A DNA stretch of 64,000 nucleotides, taken from Oscillatoriophycideae cyanobacterium NC_groundwater_1537_Pr4_S-0.65um_50_18. GTDB lineage: Bacteria > Cyanobacteriota > Cyanobacteriia > Elainellales > Elainellaceae. The stretch is taken from contig JACQYI010000009.1 in assembly GCA_016208305.1 (NCBI GenBank), positions 310,001 to 374,000 of the forward strand. Direction: 5' to 3'. The position numbers and the translations under genes are program-made. Of the stretch, positions 28,743 to 37,040 are shown piece after piece. The stretch's first letter is position 1. Each line of letters begins with the position of its first letter. The notes beneath the pieces are model-generated. The model was not told the origin of the DNA and made no database searches. It saw nothing but the letters and a program-made list of their open reading frames with translations.

Positions 28743-29837
28743 ATGGCAAAGTCGCGTCACGCATCAAATCAGTTGTCCGAAATCACCAATATTAATCGCC
28801 GTAAGTTCATTCAGTATGGTGCGATCGCACTGGGCACAGGGGTTGTCACGGCTTGTGCTGCCAACTCGCCTAGCTCTACTAGCTCGTCTGAACCTGCCAG
28901 CCCTAGCGGTGAGCTGACCAAGGTGAGCTATGGCACTAACTGGTTTGCTCAAGCTGAGCATGGTGGATTCTATCAGGCGATCGCTACCGGAATTTACAAA
29001 GACTACGGGCTAGATGTGACGATCAAGATGGGTGGGCCGCAGGTAAACGGCACGCAGCTTTTGATGGGGGGTGCGATCGACTTTTTTATGGGCTATGGCT
29101 CAGATGCGATTAAAGCGATCGAGGAGGGCATTCCCAAAGTTACCGTTGCCTCTATCTTTCAAAAAGATCCGCAAATTCTGATTGCTCACCCTGAAGCGGG
29201 TATCAAAGATCTCAAAGACGTTAAAGGCAAACCTATCTTTATCTCATCGGCCTCAAATGTCACCTTTTGGCCGTTCCTGAAGGCCAAGTATGGCTTTACT
29301 GACGATCAAAAACGTCCCTATAACTTCAACCCTGCTCCCTTCTTGGCCGATAAGACTTCGGTACAGCAGGGCTATCTTAGCTCAGAGCCACTAGCCATTA
29401 AAAAAGAGGGCGGCTTTGATCCGACTGTGCTGCTGCTGGCAGACTACGGCTACTCGCCCTATTCCACCACGATCGAATGCAAGCGAGAGCTGGTCGAGAG
29501 CAATCCTGACTTGGTGCAGCGTTTTGTCGATGCCTCCATTAAAGGTTGGTATAGCTATCTACAGGGCGATCCCCAGCCGGGAAATGCCTTGATTAAGAAA
29601 GACAATCCTGAAATGACCGATGATCAACTTGCCTATGGCATTGCCAAAATGAACGAATATGGCATTGCGATATCGGGAGATGCAGAGTCTAAAGGCATTG
29701 GCGCTATGACGGATGAGCGCTGGAAGTCTTTCTTTGACACCATGCTGGCGGAAGGGGTTTTCAAAGCTGCTACCGATTATAAGCAAGCCTATACGCTCCA
29801 GTTCATTAACAAGGGCGTCGCTGCCTATACCTCCTGA
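28743..29837 (+). CDS. ABC transporter substrate-binding lipoprotein (NMT1/THI5-like)
   Basis: The 364-residue periplasmic binding protein begins with a twin-arginine-like RRKFI and a lipobox (VVTAC, Cys at about 38), so it is probably an exported lipoprotein. The mature part belongs to the NMT1/THI5/SsuA-like group: NWFAQAEHGGFYQAIATGIYK, GLDVTIKMGG, LLMGGAIDFFMGYG. Relatives bind thiamine precursors, riboflavin, nitrate or alkanesulfonates; the AEHGGFY segment most resembles pyrimidine or flavin-precursor binders, but the substrate is not certain. It is followed by an ATPase gene 55 bases downstream, but no permease gene is present. Confidence 0.85.
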   Translation: MAKSRHASNQLSEITNINRRKFIQYGAIALGTGVVTACAANSPSSTSSSEPASPSGELTKVSYGTNWFAQAEHGGFYQAIATGIYKDYGLDVTIKMGGPQVNGTQLLMGGAIDFFMGYGSDAIKAIEEGIPKVTVASIFQKDPQILIAHPEAGIKDLKDVKGKPIFISSASNVTFWPFLKAKYGFTDDQKRPYNFNPAPFLADKTSVQQGYLSSEPLAIKKEGGFDPTVLLLADYGYSPYSTTIECKRELVESNPDLVQRFVDASIKGWYSYLQGDPQPGNALIKKDNPEMTDDQLAYGIAKMNEYGIAISGDAESKGIGAMTDERWKSFFDTMLAEGVFKAATDYKQAYTLQFINKGVAAYTS

Positions 29838-29892
29838 GTCGGCGCGTCAGCCAGCCAAAACGACAAGTCAGCCAGCCTAGCCCTCATCTTCT

Positions 29893-30687
29893 ATGCCTCA
29901 ACCTGTGATTACGCTGGCAGATGTCAGCAAAGTCTACGCTAACGGAACGATCGCCCTCGAAGCGCTAGATCTGTCAGTGCATGCCGGAGAATTTGTCAGC
30001 CTGCTGGGGCCATCGGGCTGTGGCAAGAGTACGGTGCTGCGGCTGATCGCCGGATTGGGTCAAATGAGTAACGGCCAGATTTACTGGGGCGATGGGCAAG
30101 CACGCCGCAAGCTGGCTTTTGTGTTTCAAGAAGCGGCGCTGATGCCTTGGGCAACCGTCCAGGAAAACATCTATCTGCCGTTAAAATTGGCAGGTTTGTC
30201 TCAACGGGCAGCGGCGGCATCTGTGGCAGAGGCGATCGAGCTGGTCGATTTGCGCGGGTTTGAGCGAGCCTATCCGCGTGAGCTGTCGGGCGGCATGAAA
30301 ATGCGGGTGTCGATCGCCCGTGCTCTGGTGACCCGCCCGGATGTGCTGCTAATGGATGAGCCATTTGGCGCACTGGATGAAATGACCCGCAGCCGCCTCA
30401 ACAGCGATTTGCTCAACCTCTGGAGCCAAAAGCATTGGACAGTGGTATTTGTCACCCACAATATCTACGAGGCGGTTTATCTCTCTAGCCGGGTGGTGGT
30501 GATGGCGGCACGTCCGGGGCGAGTGGTGGCCGAAGTGGCGATCGATGCCCCCTATCCCCGGACAGAAGACTTTCGCCCGTCGCTGCTGTTTAATGACTAT
30601 TGCCGCCAGATTTCGGCGGCGTTGGCTGAGGCAGGTGGCCAATCTTCTCACCTTCCGGCTTTTGACCCTAAGCTTATAGGGCGGTGA
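29893..30687 (+). CDS. ABC transporter ATP-binding protein (TauB/SsuB type)
   Basis: The 264-residue ATPase has Walker A GPSGCGKST (about residues 38-46), Q-loop VFQEAALMPW, signature LSGGMKMRVSIARAL, Walker B VLLMDEPFGALDE and H-loop VTHN. It matches ATPases of nitrate/sulfonate/taurine-type importers. It energises uptake together with the lipoprotein encoded just upstream. The usual third component, an inner-membrane permease, is missing between this gene and the next. Confidence 0.9.
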   Translation: MPQPVITLADVSKVYANGTIALEALDLSVHAGEFVSLLGPSGCGKSTVLRLIAGLGQMSNGQIYWGDGQARRKLAFVFQEAALMPWATVQENIYLPLKLAGLSQRAAAASVAEAIELVDLRGFERAYPRELSGGMKMRVSIARALVTRPDVLLMDEPFGALDEMTRSRLNSDLLNLWSQKHWTVVFVTHNIYEAVYLSSRVVVMAARPGRVVAEVAIDAPYPRTEDFRPSLLFNDYCRQISAALAEAGGQSSHLPAFDPKLIGR

Positions 30688-30891
30688 GAGCCAATTCGCT
30701 TAGTGGCATCCCGCAATTAGGCGCGGAAATCTTTCTAAAATCAGCCAAAATCAGCCAGGTGTGTTAGTTGACACACTTTATCGGAAGAGCTGCGCTATTC
30801 TAAGGAAAGACCAGCTTGAGTCAAATTTTTTGCTTTGAGGCGTCTCGTCTCAGGTTTTCTGTCTTCACACTTTCATTGAGGTTCATTTCCT

Positions 30892-31092
30892 ATGACTCTT
30901 CCCTCCACTGCACCGAGTCAATTCTTTGAAGATGTGACTTGGGATAGCCTAAAGCGGGCGATCGCTGCAAGTTCCGGGTTTCAAGGATGGCTGGCAGAGC
31001 GCACAGCCACGCAGTCTCAGCTCCAAAGCTCTAGCCTAGAGCAGTTGGTGAGCAGCTATTTGAGAGAAACGCTAGAAACGTTGGCCTACTAG
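30892..31092 (+). CDS. Small conserved cyanobacterial protein of unknown function
   Basis: The 66-residue protein is soluble and largely helical: FFEDVTWDSLKRAIAASSGF in the first half and LVSSYLRETLETLAY at the C-terminus. Similar short proteins with a FFE.VTWDSLK start and an YLRETLETLAY end are widespread in cyanobacteria as far as I recall, always without assigned function. A TTGACA box at 30768-30773 lies upstream, but no well-spaced -10 follows it. Its own promoter and the 204-base gap from the ABC ATPase gene suggest separate expression. Confidence 0.75.
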   Translation: MTLPSTAPSQFFEDVTWDSLKRAIAASSGFQGWLAERTATQSQLQSSSLEQLVSSYLRETLETLAY

Positions 31093-31189
31093 AAATTGCT
31101 CATGAATGTCCTTTGACGCGCCTTCTAGCCGGAGGTCAGCCTGTGGGCTAGGGTCAGGTCGCAAAGGTCTGAGGGTCAAAGGTGAGCGA

Positions 31190-31828
31190 TCAAAACAGGC
31201 GGATGCCCTCCAACAAACGATTGAGGGTATTATTTAATCCCTGTAGCTCCTCATAAGCTCGACCAATATTGTCCCCATCCAGGATCACCTCTTGGGTGGG
31301 GTAGTTTTGTAGAATTTCTAAAATGCTAACTTGATTATCGTTGCTTGCCGACAGCACTAAGGCAGCACGAATTGCTTTGTCGTCATCTTTACGAGCTGAG
31401 GTGTAAATGTATTGGCTGAGCTGACCCAAAGCCAGATCTCCTACGAAACTATTCAAAACCTGATCGAGAACCACCAAGTTTACCGAGACAGGTTTTGTGA
31501 GGGTGTCACGGATTTCGGCAGGGTCTTGCCCTGAAAGCTTGAGGTAGGTGCGGAGAGGACGCGAAGTTTCTCCTGTCTCAGCAAACTGAGTCAGGTCAGC
31601 GACCGCTATCGATCGCCGGAAAATTTGATATTTCAATACGATTTTCTCAGCCGCAGTCGCTTGACTCGGAGCAATGGCCAAACCCAAGAGGGCTAAGGCG
31701 ATCGCCGTACTCCAAATTCGGCCTGAGCTGATCCGCTTTGAGTTGAGCCGCCTTGAGTTGAGCTGCTTTGAGTTGAGCTGCCTTGAGAACCCGGACGAAA
31801 AAAACCGTGAAAACTGCTGCAAATCCAT
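31190..31828 (-). CDS. DUF1400-type exported protein
   Basis: The 212-residue product has a signal peptide (IALALLGLAIAPSQATAAEK, cut near TAA) and a DUF1400-like domain (about residues 60-175; KIVLKYQIFRRSIAVADLTQFA, then LRTYLKLSGQDP). In many cyanobacteria this domain precedes an alpha/beta-hydrolase domain; here the hydrolase is absent, so the protein is a stand-alone DUF1400. Its N-terminus before the signal peptide contains the repeat QLNSKQLNSRRLNSK, encoded by a 15-base tandem repeat. A start after the repeat is possible but no good internal Met is present. Confidence 0.75.
   Translation of the reverse strand: MDLQQFSRFFSSGFSRQLNSKQLNSRRLNSKRISSGRIWSTAIALALLGLAIAPSQATAAEKIVLKYQIFRRSIAVADLTQFAETGETSRPLRTYLKLSGQDPAEIRDTLTKPVSVNLVVLDQVLNSFVGDLALGQLSQYIYTSARKDDDKAIRAALVLSASNDNQVSILEILQNYPTQEVILDGDNIGRAYEELQGLNNTLNRLLEGIRLF
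31737..31781. repeat. 15-base tandem repeat inside the DUF1400 gene
   Basis: On the plus strand TTTGAGTTGAGCCGC (31737-31751), CTTGAGTTGAGCTGC (31752-31766) and TTTGAGTTGAGCTGC (31767-31781) lie head to tail. Being a multiple of three, the repeat adds five-residue units (QLNSK/RRLNS) without frameshift. Confidence 0.8.
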
Positions 31829-32013
31829 GATTTCTCCTCTGTATCGATCGGTCTATGTCGATCGGCCTGTATTCGATCTATGTGTAGCCGTAATCATCAG
31901 GCTTAGGAGAGGGTTAAAGACGCTCCGCACACCCTTAACAGTCTCCTAAGCCTGCCTCTAAGACTTGCCTCTAATCGCAGAAGGGAAATGAAACAGGCTA
32001 CTTCTCTCGGCTC

Positions 32014-33105
32014 CTACTGCTGCCTTAGCGTCATCTGTGTCGTGGGGCTGGTTTGATTGCCTTCACGGGCAGATGCCTGAATCCGATAGCGCAAGCCAGG
32101 AACGGGTACCGGAATAGCGGGCACCTCGATCTCAAAACGCCCATTGGTATCGGCAGTGACTTCATCATCCACTACAGTCTGGCCGCCGATACTCACCCCC
32201 AGGATAGAAGCACCTGCCACAACCTTAATTTGGACTTTGGCATTGGGTCGTGTTTGCCCTTCTAGCGTAAAGCCTTCACTGCCAACGCGATCGCCCTCCT
32301 TGGGGCTGGTAAAACGCGGCTGGAGCGTAGTGGTGGCCGGGGGCGTAGTATTGCCGCCCGTATTGCCATTGCCGCCCGTATTGCCCCCGTCGGTAGCGCC
32401 TGTGTTGAAGGCGATCGCTTGAGGTGCGGCTGCAAAGACGCTATTGGTTTGACCCTGGCGACGCAGACGACCGATGATTACCCCTTCGGTAATGCGATCG
32501 CCCCGCTGCACTACAAGGCTTGCTGTGTATACGCCAGAGGAAGTTTCGCGGGCAGCGATTTCGCGCACCGTGCGGCTATCTTGCACCAGCAGAAAAGCGC
32601 CCTGCAAACCTGCCGTTCCGTTCATCGTCATCGTTAAGGTCTGCCCAGTCGTCAGCACGACACCGCCACTGTCTTGCGTCACCGCAGAAATTTGTCCGGC
32701 AGGCTGAGCCGCTTGGACGGTGAAAGCCCAGGCAGCCGAACGCGGTGTGCCGTTGACGTTTTTGAATTCAACCCGCACCTGCACCTGACCAGCAGGCAAA
32801 GGCTGAGTCGGACGGTAGGTAAAAAACCGACTGGTGATGGTACTTTGACTGGTTACATCTCGTCCGTTGACAAAAATTTTGACAGAGTTGAGATCAACAT
32901 TAATTCCAGTCGTGGTGTCAAATTGGCCTGCGATCGAGGTACTGGGCGATACGTTGACGCTGTTGGCAGCCGGACTAAAGTCTGAGATGCGTTGCGCCAA
33001 GAGAACTTCTGAAGGGACTTGTGAGAAAGCGGCCTGGGGGAGAGCCAGAGGCGTCAGCAGCAGGCCCGTAGAGGCCAGCATCATAACCAAGGATTTTTGC
33101 ATCAT
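32014..33105 (-). CDS. Exported protein with Ig-like domains
   Basis: The 363-residue protein has a signal peptide ([20 protein letters not shown]), an N-terminal Ig-like or fibronectin-like domain (about 40-130; [26 protein letters not shown]), a central domain to about 235, a Gly/Asn/Thr-rich linker and a C-terminal Ig-like domain (about 265-360; [29 protein letters not shown] shown in parts). It probably acts at the cell surface or periplasm as a structural or binding protein. Its ATG overlaps the mtnP stop in an ATGA arrangement, so the two genes are translationally coupled despite unrelated functions; a second ATG follows at once. Confidence 0.72.
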   Translation of the reverse strand: MMQKSLVMMLASTGLLLTPLALPQAAFSQVPSEVLLAQRISDFSPAANSVNVSPSTSIAGQFDTTTGINVDLNSVKIFVNGRDVTSQSTITSRFFTYRPTQPLPAGQVQVRVEFKNVNGTPRSAAWAFTVQAAQPAGQISAVTQDSGGVVLTTGQTLTMTMNGTAGLQGAFLLVQDSRTVREIAARETSSGVYTASLVVQRGDRITEGVIIGRLRRQGQTNSVFAAAPQAIAFNTGATDGGNTGGNGNTGGNTTPPATTTLQPRFTSPKEGDRVGSEGFTLEGQTRPNAKVQIKVVAGASILGVSIGGQTVVDDEVTADTNGRFEIEVPAIPVPVPGLRYRIQASAREGNQTSPTTQMTLRQQ

Positions 33106-33974
33106 AAATATTTTTTCAACAGTAAACCAAGCTTTTCTTTAGTGGCGATCGGGGCTTTATCTAAAGGCGTGATAATGGCGTACTTGAGCGCCGAATGGGC
33201 TTCTGAAGCGGGCGGATTTTGGCTGAGGCGGCGCACGGTTTCTCGAATGATTTGCTGGGCATTCACCGCATTTTTCATCAGGTTGCCAATCACCATTTCG
33301 ACCGTAACGCTGTCATGATCGGGATGCCAACAGTCATAATCAGTGGCCATGGCTAGCGTGGCGTAGGCAATCTCGGCTTCTCTCGCCAGTTTGGCCTCAG
33401 GTAAGTTCGTCATGCCGATAATAGTAGCGCCCCAGCTTCGATATAGATGAGATTCGGCCTGGGTTGAGAAAGCCGGCCCTTCCATACAGACATAGGTGCC
33501 GCCTCGATGCAGCACAACATCCGGCAGATCAAGCGTGGCGATCGCTTCTGTCAACACGCCCGCCAGCGCCGGACAAATCGGCTGACCAAAGGCAATATGC
33601 CCGACGATACCTTCCCCAAAGAAAGTCGAGATGCGGTTGCGAGTGCGATCGATAAACTGATCGGGAACCACCATATCCAACGGTTTCACCTCGGCCTTAA
33701 GAGAACCCACTGCCGAAGCTGAAATCAGATACTCTACGCCCAAACTTTTCATGGCGTAGATATTGGCGCGAAATGGGAGTTCAGACGGCATTAGCGTGTG
33801 ATTCCGCCCATGCCGCGCCAGAAATGCGACACGCGTTCCCTCTAACGTACCGACGATCAAAGCATCCGAGGGACTGCCAAAGGGGGTATCAATCTGTACC
33901 TCTTCGACATTCTGTAATGCCTCCATCTTGTAAAGACCGCTGCCGCCAATAATTCCAATTTTGACCTGTTCCAT
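33102..33974 (-). CDS. mtnP: S-methyl-5'-thioadenosine phosphorylase
   Basis: MtnP cleaves methylthioadenosine with phosphate to adenine and methylthioribose-1-phosphate, starting methionine salvage. The 290-residue protein begins [15 protein letters not shown], and has the phosphate-binding [20 protein letters not shown] region, [15 protein letters not shown] and [17 protein letters not shown], all typical of the MTAP/PNP family. The open frame runs 35 codons further upstream, but that extension is not conserved-looking, and the Met at 33974 matches the family start. It overlaps the following Ig-like gene by four bases. Confidence 0.95.
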   Translation of the reverse strand: MEQVKIGIIGGSGLYKMEALQNVEEVQIDTPFGSPSDALIVGTLEGTRVAFLARHGRNHTLMPSELPFRANIYAMKSLGVEYLISASAVGSLKAEVKPLDMVVPDQFIDRTRNRISTFFGEGIVGHIAFGQPICPALAGVLTEAIATLDLPDVVLHRGGTYVCMEGPAFSTQAESHLYRSWGATIIGMTNLPEAKLAREAEIAYATLAMATDYDCWHPDHDSVTVEMVIGNLMKNAVNAQQIIRETVRRLSQNPPASEAHSALKYAIITPLDKAPIATKEKLGLLLKKYL

Positions 33975-34164
33975 ATTCACGCTTGCGCTGCAACGACAAG
34001 CTATTTTACCGAGAAATGGAAGGCTGCAAGACGGAACAGTGCCTAGAGAAGTTCCTGAGGCTGATTTCTGCCAAACCATTTCAGTGGTTTAGCAGTTTTT
34101 TGATCCGCCTCTCTCCTAGAATGCAGGTGCAGACGGATTTCAGCGTATTTGGATCTAGACAGGC

Positions 34165-35613
34165 ATGGCTGTTGATTATGACCTTGTAATTATTGGCGGC
34201 AGCGCTGTGGGGCGCTATGCGGCTGCCCAAGCAGCCCAGTGGGCTAGAGTAGCCTTGGTAGAGCCAGAACCCCCCGCATGGAATGAGCTATACCATTCCA
34301 CCTTTCTGCATGCTGTCCATCGGGCTGAGCCAATGGGGCGATCGCCCCATTGGGGTATGCAGACACGCCAGTCCTCCTTTGACCTTCAGAAAACTATCGC
34401 CTGGGCGCGAGGAGTCGCAGAAAACTTAGAAGATCAGGGTACAGAGGGGCGATCGCTGCCGTTACTGGCAGCGGCTGGGGTCGATGTGGTGATTGGGCGA
34501 GGTGAATTTCTACGGCGACCCCGCTGGGGATTTAGCGTCAATGGACGATTGCTGCGATCGCGTGCCTTTTTGCTGGCTCCTGCTGCCCCCTGTCGTATCC
34601 CTGCTATGGCCGGACTGGAAACCTCGCCCTATCTAACTTTAGATACGGTTTGGCAAGATCCAGTCTGGCAGAAGCCCTTTGCCGATCGCCGGGTCATTTG
34701 GGGCAACGATCCTAGAGGCATTGAACTGGCACAAGCCTGGCGGCAGCTAGGTATACAGGTGACAATTATTAGCCCCGATGTACTGCTGCCCCAGGCCGAT
34801 CGCGAGATGGCAAACCTGATGCAGGCTCACCTAGAAGCAATTGGGGTAGATATTTTTACGCGGGCGATCGTTCAGCGAGTTGACGCGGCTCAAAAGCAGA
34901 TCCATCTGGTCTGGCGCGATCGAGCAGAAGAGAGCGGAGGCGATCGGACGTTAGAAGCAGATACCCTGCTGCTGGCAACTCCGCCCTGTATTGATCTCAC
35001 CTCCCTCAATCTTGACGCTGTAGGCGTAAAATGGCATCCGCAAGGCATTATCGTGAACCGCAAACTGCAAACGACCCATCCTCGGATTTATGCTTGCGGC
35101 TCGGCTCTGGGCGGCTCTGCTGACTTTGCCCTGGCGCGATATGAAGCGACCCTGGCTGTTAGAAATGCTTTGTTTTGGCCTCAGTCTGCTGTGCGTTATG
35201 GACAGGTGCCCTTTGCTTTGATGACGGCTCCAGAACTGGCGCAGGTCGGCCTAACGGAAGCTCAAGCTCGACAAAACTATGGGGCTGAGGTTCGAGTGCT
35301 GAAACAGTTCACCAAAACCTTGGCCAAAGCCCAAATTCAAGGTGATCCGACAGGCTGCTGTAAGCTGATTGTCCATCGCAAGGGTGACATCTTGGGCGGG
35401 CACTGGGTCGGCACAGCGGCCAGCGAAGCCATTGGCATCATCGCCCTGGCGATGCAGCAAAATATCAAGCTCCAGGCGATCGCTCAGCTGCCTATGGCTA
35501 CGCCAACCCATGCTGAACTGCTTCAGGCGATCGCCCAACAATGGCGGCTTACCTCCTGGAAGGCCGCAGGGATCGAAACCTGGCTGAGCCTGCGACGAGA
35601 CTGGAGTTCTTAG
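34165..35613 (+). CDS. Pyridine nucleotide-disulfide oxidoreductase-like flavoprotein without the redox disulfide
   Basis: The 482-residue protein follows the architecture of dihydrolipoamide/mercuric reductases: FAD-binding YDLVIIGGSAVGRYAA at residues 5-20, a nucleotide-binding region around 175-205, IYACGSALGG near 310, and a C-terminal dimerisation domain (about 345-465) with the family's PTHAEL signature. The usual CxxxxC redox pair after the FAD motif is replaced by YHSTFLHAV, with no Cys, and the GxGxxG of the second Rossmann motif reads WGNDPRG. It is therefore unlikely to be a thiol-disulfide reductase. Such cyanobacterial homologues lack an assigned substrate. A partner gene is not apparent. 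Confidence 0.8.
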   Translation: MAVDYDLVIIGGSAVGRYAAAQAAQWARVALVEPEPPAWNELYHSTFLHAVHRAEPMGRSPHWGMQTRQSSFDLQKTIAWARGVAENLEDQGTEGRSLPLLAAAGVDVVIGRGEFLRRPRWGFSVNGRLLRSRAFLLAPAAPCRIPAMAGLETSPYLTLDTVWQDPVWQKPFADRRVIWGNDPRGIELAQAWRQLGIQVTIISPDVLLPQADREMANLMQAHLEAIGVDIFTRAIVQRVDAAQKQIHLVWRDRAEESGGDRTLEADTLLLATPPCIDLTSLNLDAVGVKWHPQGIIVNRKLQTTHPRIYACGSALGGSADFALARYEATLAVRNALFWPQSAVRYGQVPFALMTAPELAQVGLTEAQARQNYGAEVRVLKQFTKTLAKAQIQGDPTGCCKLIVHRKGDILGGHWVGTAASEAIGIIALAMQQNIKLQAIAQLPMATPTHAELLQAIAQQWRLTSWKAAGIETWLSLRRDWSS

Positions 35614-35692
35614 TGAGGTCAATGTCTCTTTGTTTTAGGGTGAATTAGGACGCGCTATCATTCACGCCTTCAAACATTTACGCTTTCAAAAA

Positions 35693-35723
35693 AGAGGGTT
35701 TGAGAGATGCTCTGCCACCCTCT
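35693..35723. terminator. Bidirectional hairpin between convergent genes
   Basis: AGAGGGT (35693-35699) pairs with ACCCTCT (35717-35723), and AGAG-ATG-CTCT forms a smaller stem inside the loop. It lies between the convergent flavoprotein and dcd genes, preceded by an A-run that becomes a T-run on the minus strand, so it suits termination of dcd. Confidence 0.6.
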
Positions 35724-35754
35724 CATAAGCAAGCTATAAGCAAGTTACAAACAA

Positions 35755-36366
35755 TTACACTTTCGCTAACGTCACTTTCTGCGGCTGATCTTGATATTTG
35801 CCAGAGCGATCGGCATAGGTGGTTTCGCAGGGTTCGCCTTCTAAGAATAGAAGCTGCACAATGCCTTCGTTGGCGTAGATGCGGCAATCGGCACTGGAGG
35901 AGTTGCTAAACTCCAAAGTCAAATGACCCCGCCATGAGGCTTCGACTGGCGTGAGATTGGCGATGAGTCCAACGCGAGCATAGGAACTTTTGCCAATACA
36001 GATCACCGTAATGTTGGATGGAATGTCCAGGTGCTCTAGCGCTACCCCTAAACCATAGGAATGGGCTGGGATTACAAAATAGTCACCATCTTCATCCTGA
36101 TGGAGGGGAACGGATTCCAGGTTTTTGGAGTTAAACCGCTTAGGGTTGACTACTGTGCCAGGAATATGGCGAAATACCAGAAATTCCTCAGGTGACAGGC
36201 GAATATCGTAACCATAGGAAGACATGCCGTAGCTCAGCACCTTACGCCCTAGCGCCGACTCGCTGCCCGTGGGATCGATCGCCACTGTGCGAATCAACTT
36301 TGGCTCAAAGGGCGTAATCATGCCCTGTTGGGCTTGTTCATGAATCCAGCGATCGTTTTTCAGCAT
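35755..36366 (-). CDS. dcd: dCTP deaminase
   Basis: Dcd deaminates dCTP to dUTP, feeding dTTP synthesis. The 203-residue protein shows the trimeric dUTPase fold motifs: SSYGYDIRLSPEEF near residue 50, GKSSYARVGLIANLTPVEASW with catalytic Glu near 125-145, and the C-terminal ADRSGKYQDQ that closes over the nucleotide. I place the start at the Met of MLKNDRWI because AGAGGAG lies at correct spacing and homologues start there; an upstream in-frame Met would add 21 residues. It is convergent with the flavoprotein gene. Confidence 0.95.
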   Translation of the reverse strand: MLKNDRWIHEQAQQGMITPFEPKLIRTVAIDPTGSESALGRKVLSYGMSSYGYDIRLSPEEFLVFRHIPGTVVNPKRFNSKNLESVPLHQDEDGDYFVIPAHSYGLGVALEHLDIPSNITVICIGKSSYARVGLIANLTPVEASWRGHLTLEFSNSSSADCRIYANEGIVQLLFLEGEPCETTYADRSGKYQDQPQKVTLAKV

Positions 36367-36507
36367 TGGCTTACTCCTCTTCCTTGGGCTAGTACCAGAG
36401 GAATTATATAGAAGATATGGAAAACGCAATCAGCAGGGAGAGATTTGCCTTGAAAGATTGATGGAGTAGCGGCTCTATGATGCCAAAAATCAATCTTGAA
36501 GGCCAAC

Positions 36508-36867
36508 TTACTGAGGCAGCGGTTGGTAATGGGGGCAGCGATCGCAAGGCCCACTCGGATTAACGGTACAGCGAAGCAGCTCAGAGCGGGCGTTATACAG
36601 GCAGGTAATGTCTCCTACCACCCAGCGCCCTTGCAGCAAGCGCCCTTCGGCTGGAGCCTCAATTTTTTGAACGTAGAGCGCTATCTTATGCAGCTCGTAG
36701 CGTCCCGCTTTTAGCCAATAGCGATGCCGCCGCTCTAGTACCAAGTAGGTCTGACTGTTCATTTCTAGATATGCACCCGGCTGGGGATTCCAGTCCAGAT
36801 GGAGATGACCCAAAGTGGTTCGAGATTGGCTCAAAATCACTTCTGTGGGTAGCGAATTCAACGCCAT
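36508..36867 (-). CDS. Small cyanobacterial protein, DUF6464-like
   Basis: The 119-residue protein has a beta-rich N-terminal part (GHLHLDWNPQPGAYLEM, then TYLVLERRHRYWLKAGRYEL) and a C-terminal Cys cluster (DITCLYNARSELLRCTVNP followed by GPCDRCPHY) that could bind metal. These landmarks match a cyanobacterial family I recall as DUF6464; function unknown. It lies upstream of dcd on the same strand with a 141-base spacer, and may share its transcript. The Cys spacing CxxC-type (CDRC) at the end hints at a zinc site. Confidence 0.75.
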   Translation of the reverse strand: MALNSLPTEVILSQSRTTLGHLHLDWNPQPGAYLEMNSQTYLVLERRHRYWLKAGRYELHKIALYVQKIEAPAEGRLLQGRWVVGDITCLYNARSELLRCTVNPSGPCDRCPHYQPLPQ

Positions 36868-37040
36868 AGTAAGGCCATAGTTCAGTCAGTATCGAGAGGC
36901 AATTTGAATCAAGAGCAGCACCTCCAAAAACCAGATTAGGGTGTCAGGGTACACATTTTGCGCACTCCGACACCCTAACCAGCTCTGTTTCCAAAGCTCT
37001 GAGGTGCTAGACAGATGTCAAGGTTCTAGCGATGCCAGAG

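Noticed and set aside
30768-30801. Sigma-70-type promoter with TTGACA before the 66-residue gene
   Set aside because: The only TATTCT-like -10 is 22 bases away, too far for a standard spacer.
34165-35613. Calling the flavoprotein dihydrolipoamide dehydrogenase or mercuric reductase
   Set aside because: The CxxxxC redox pair is missing.
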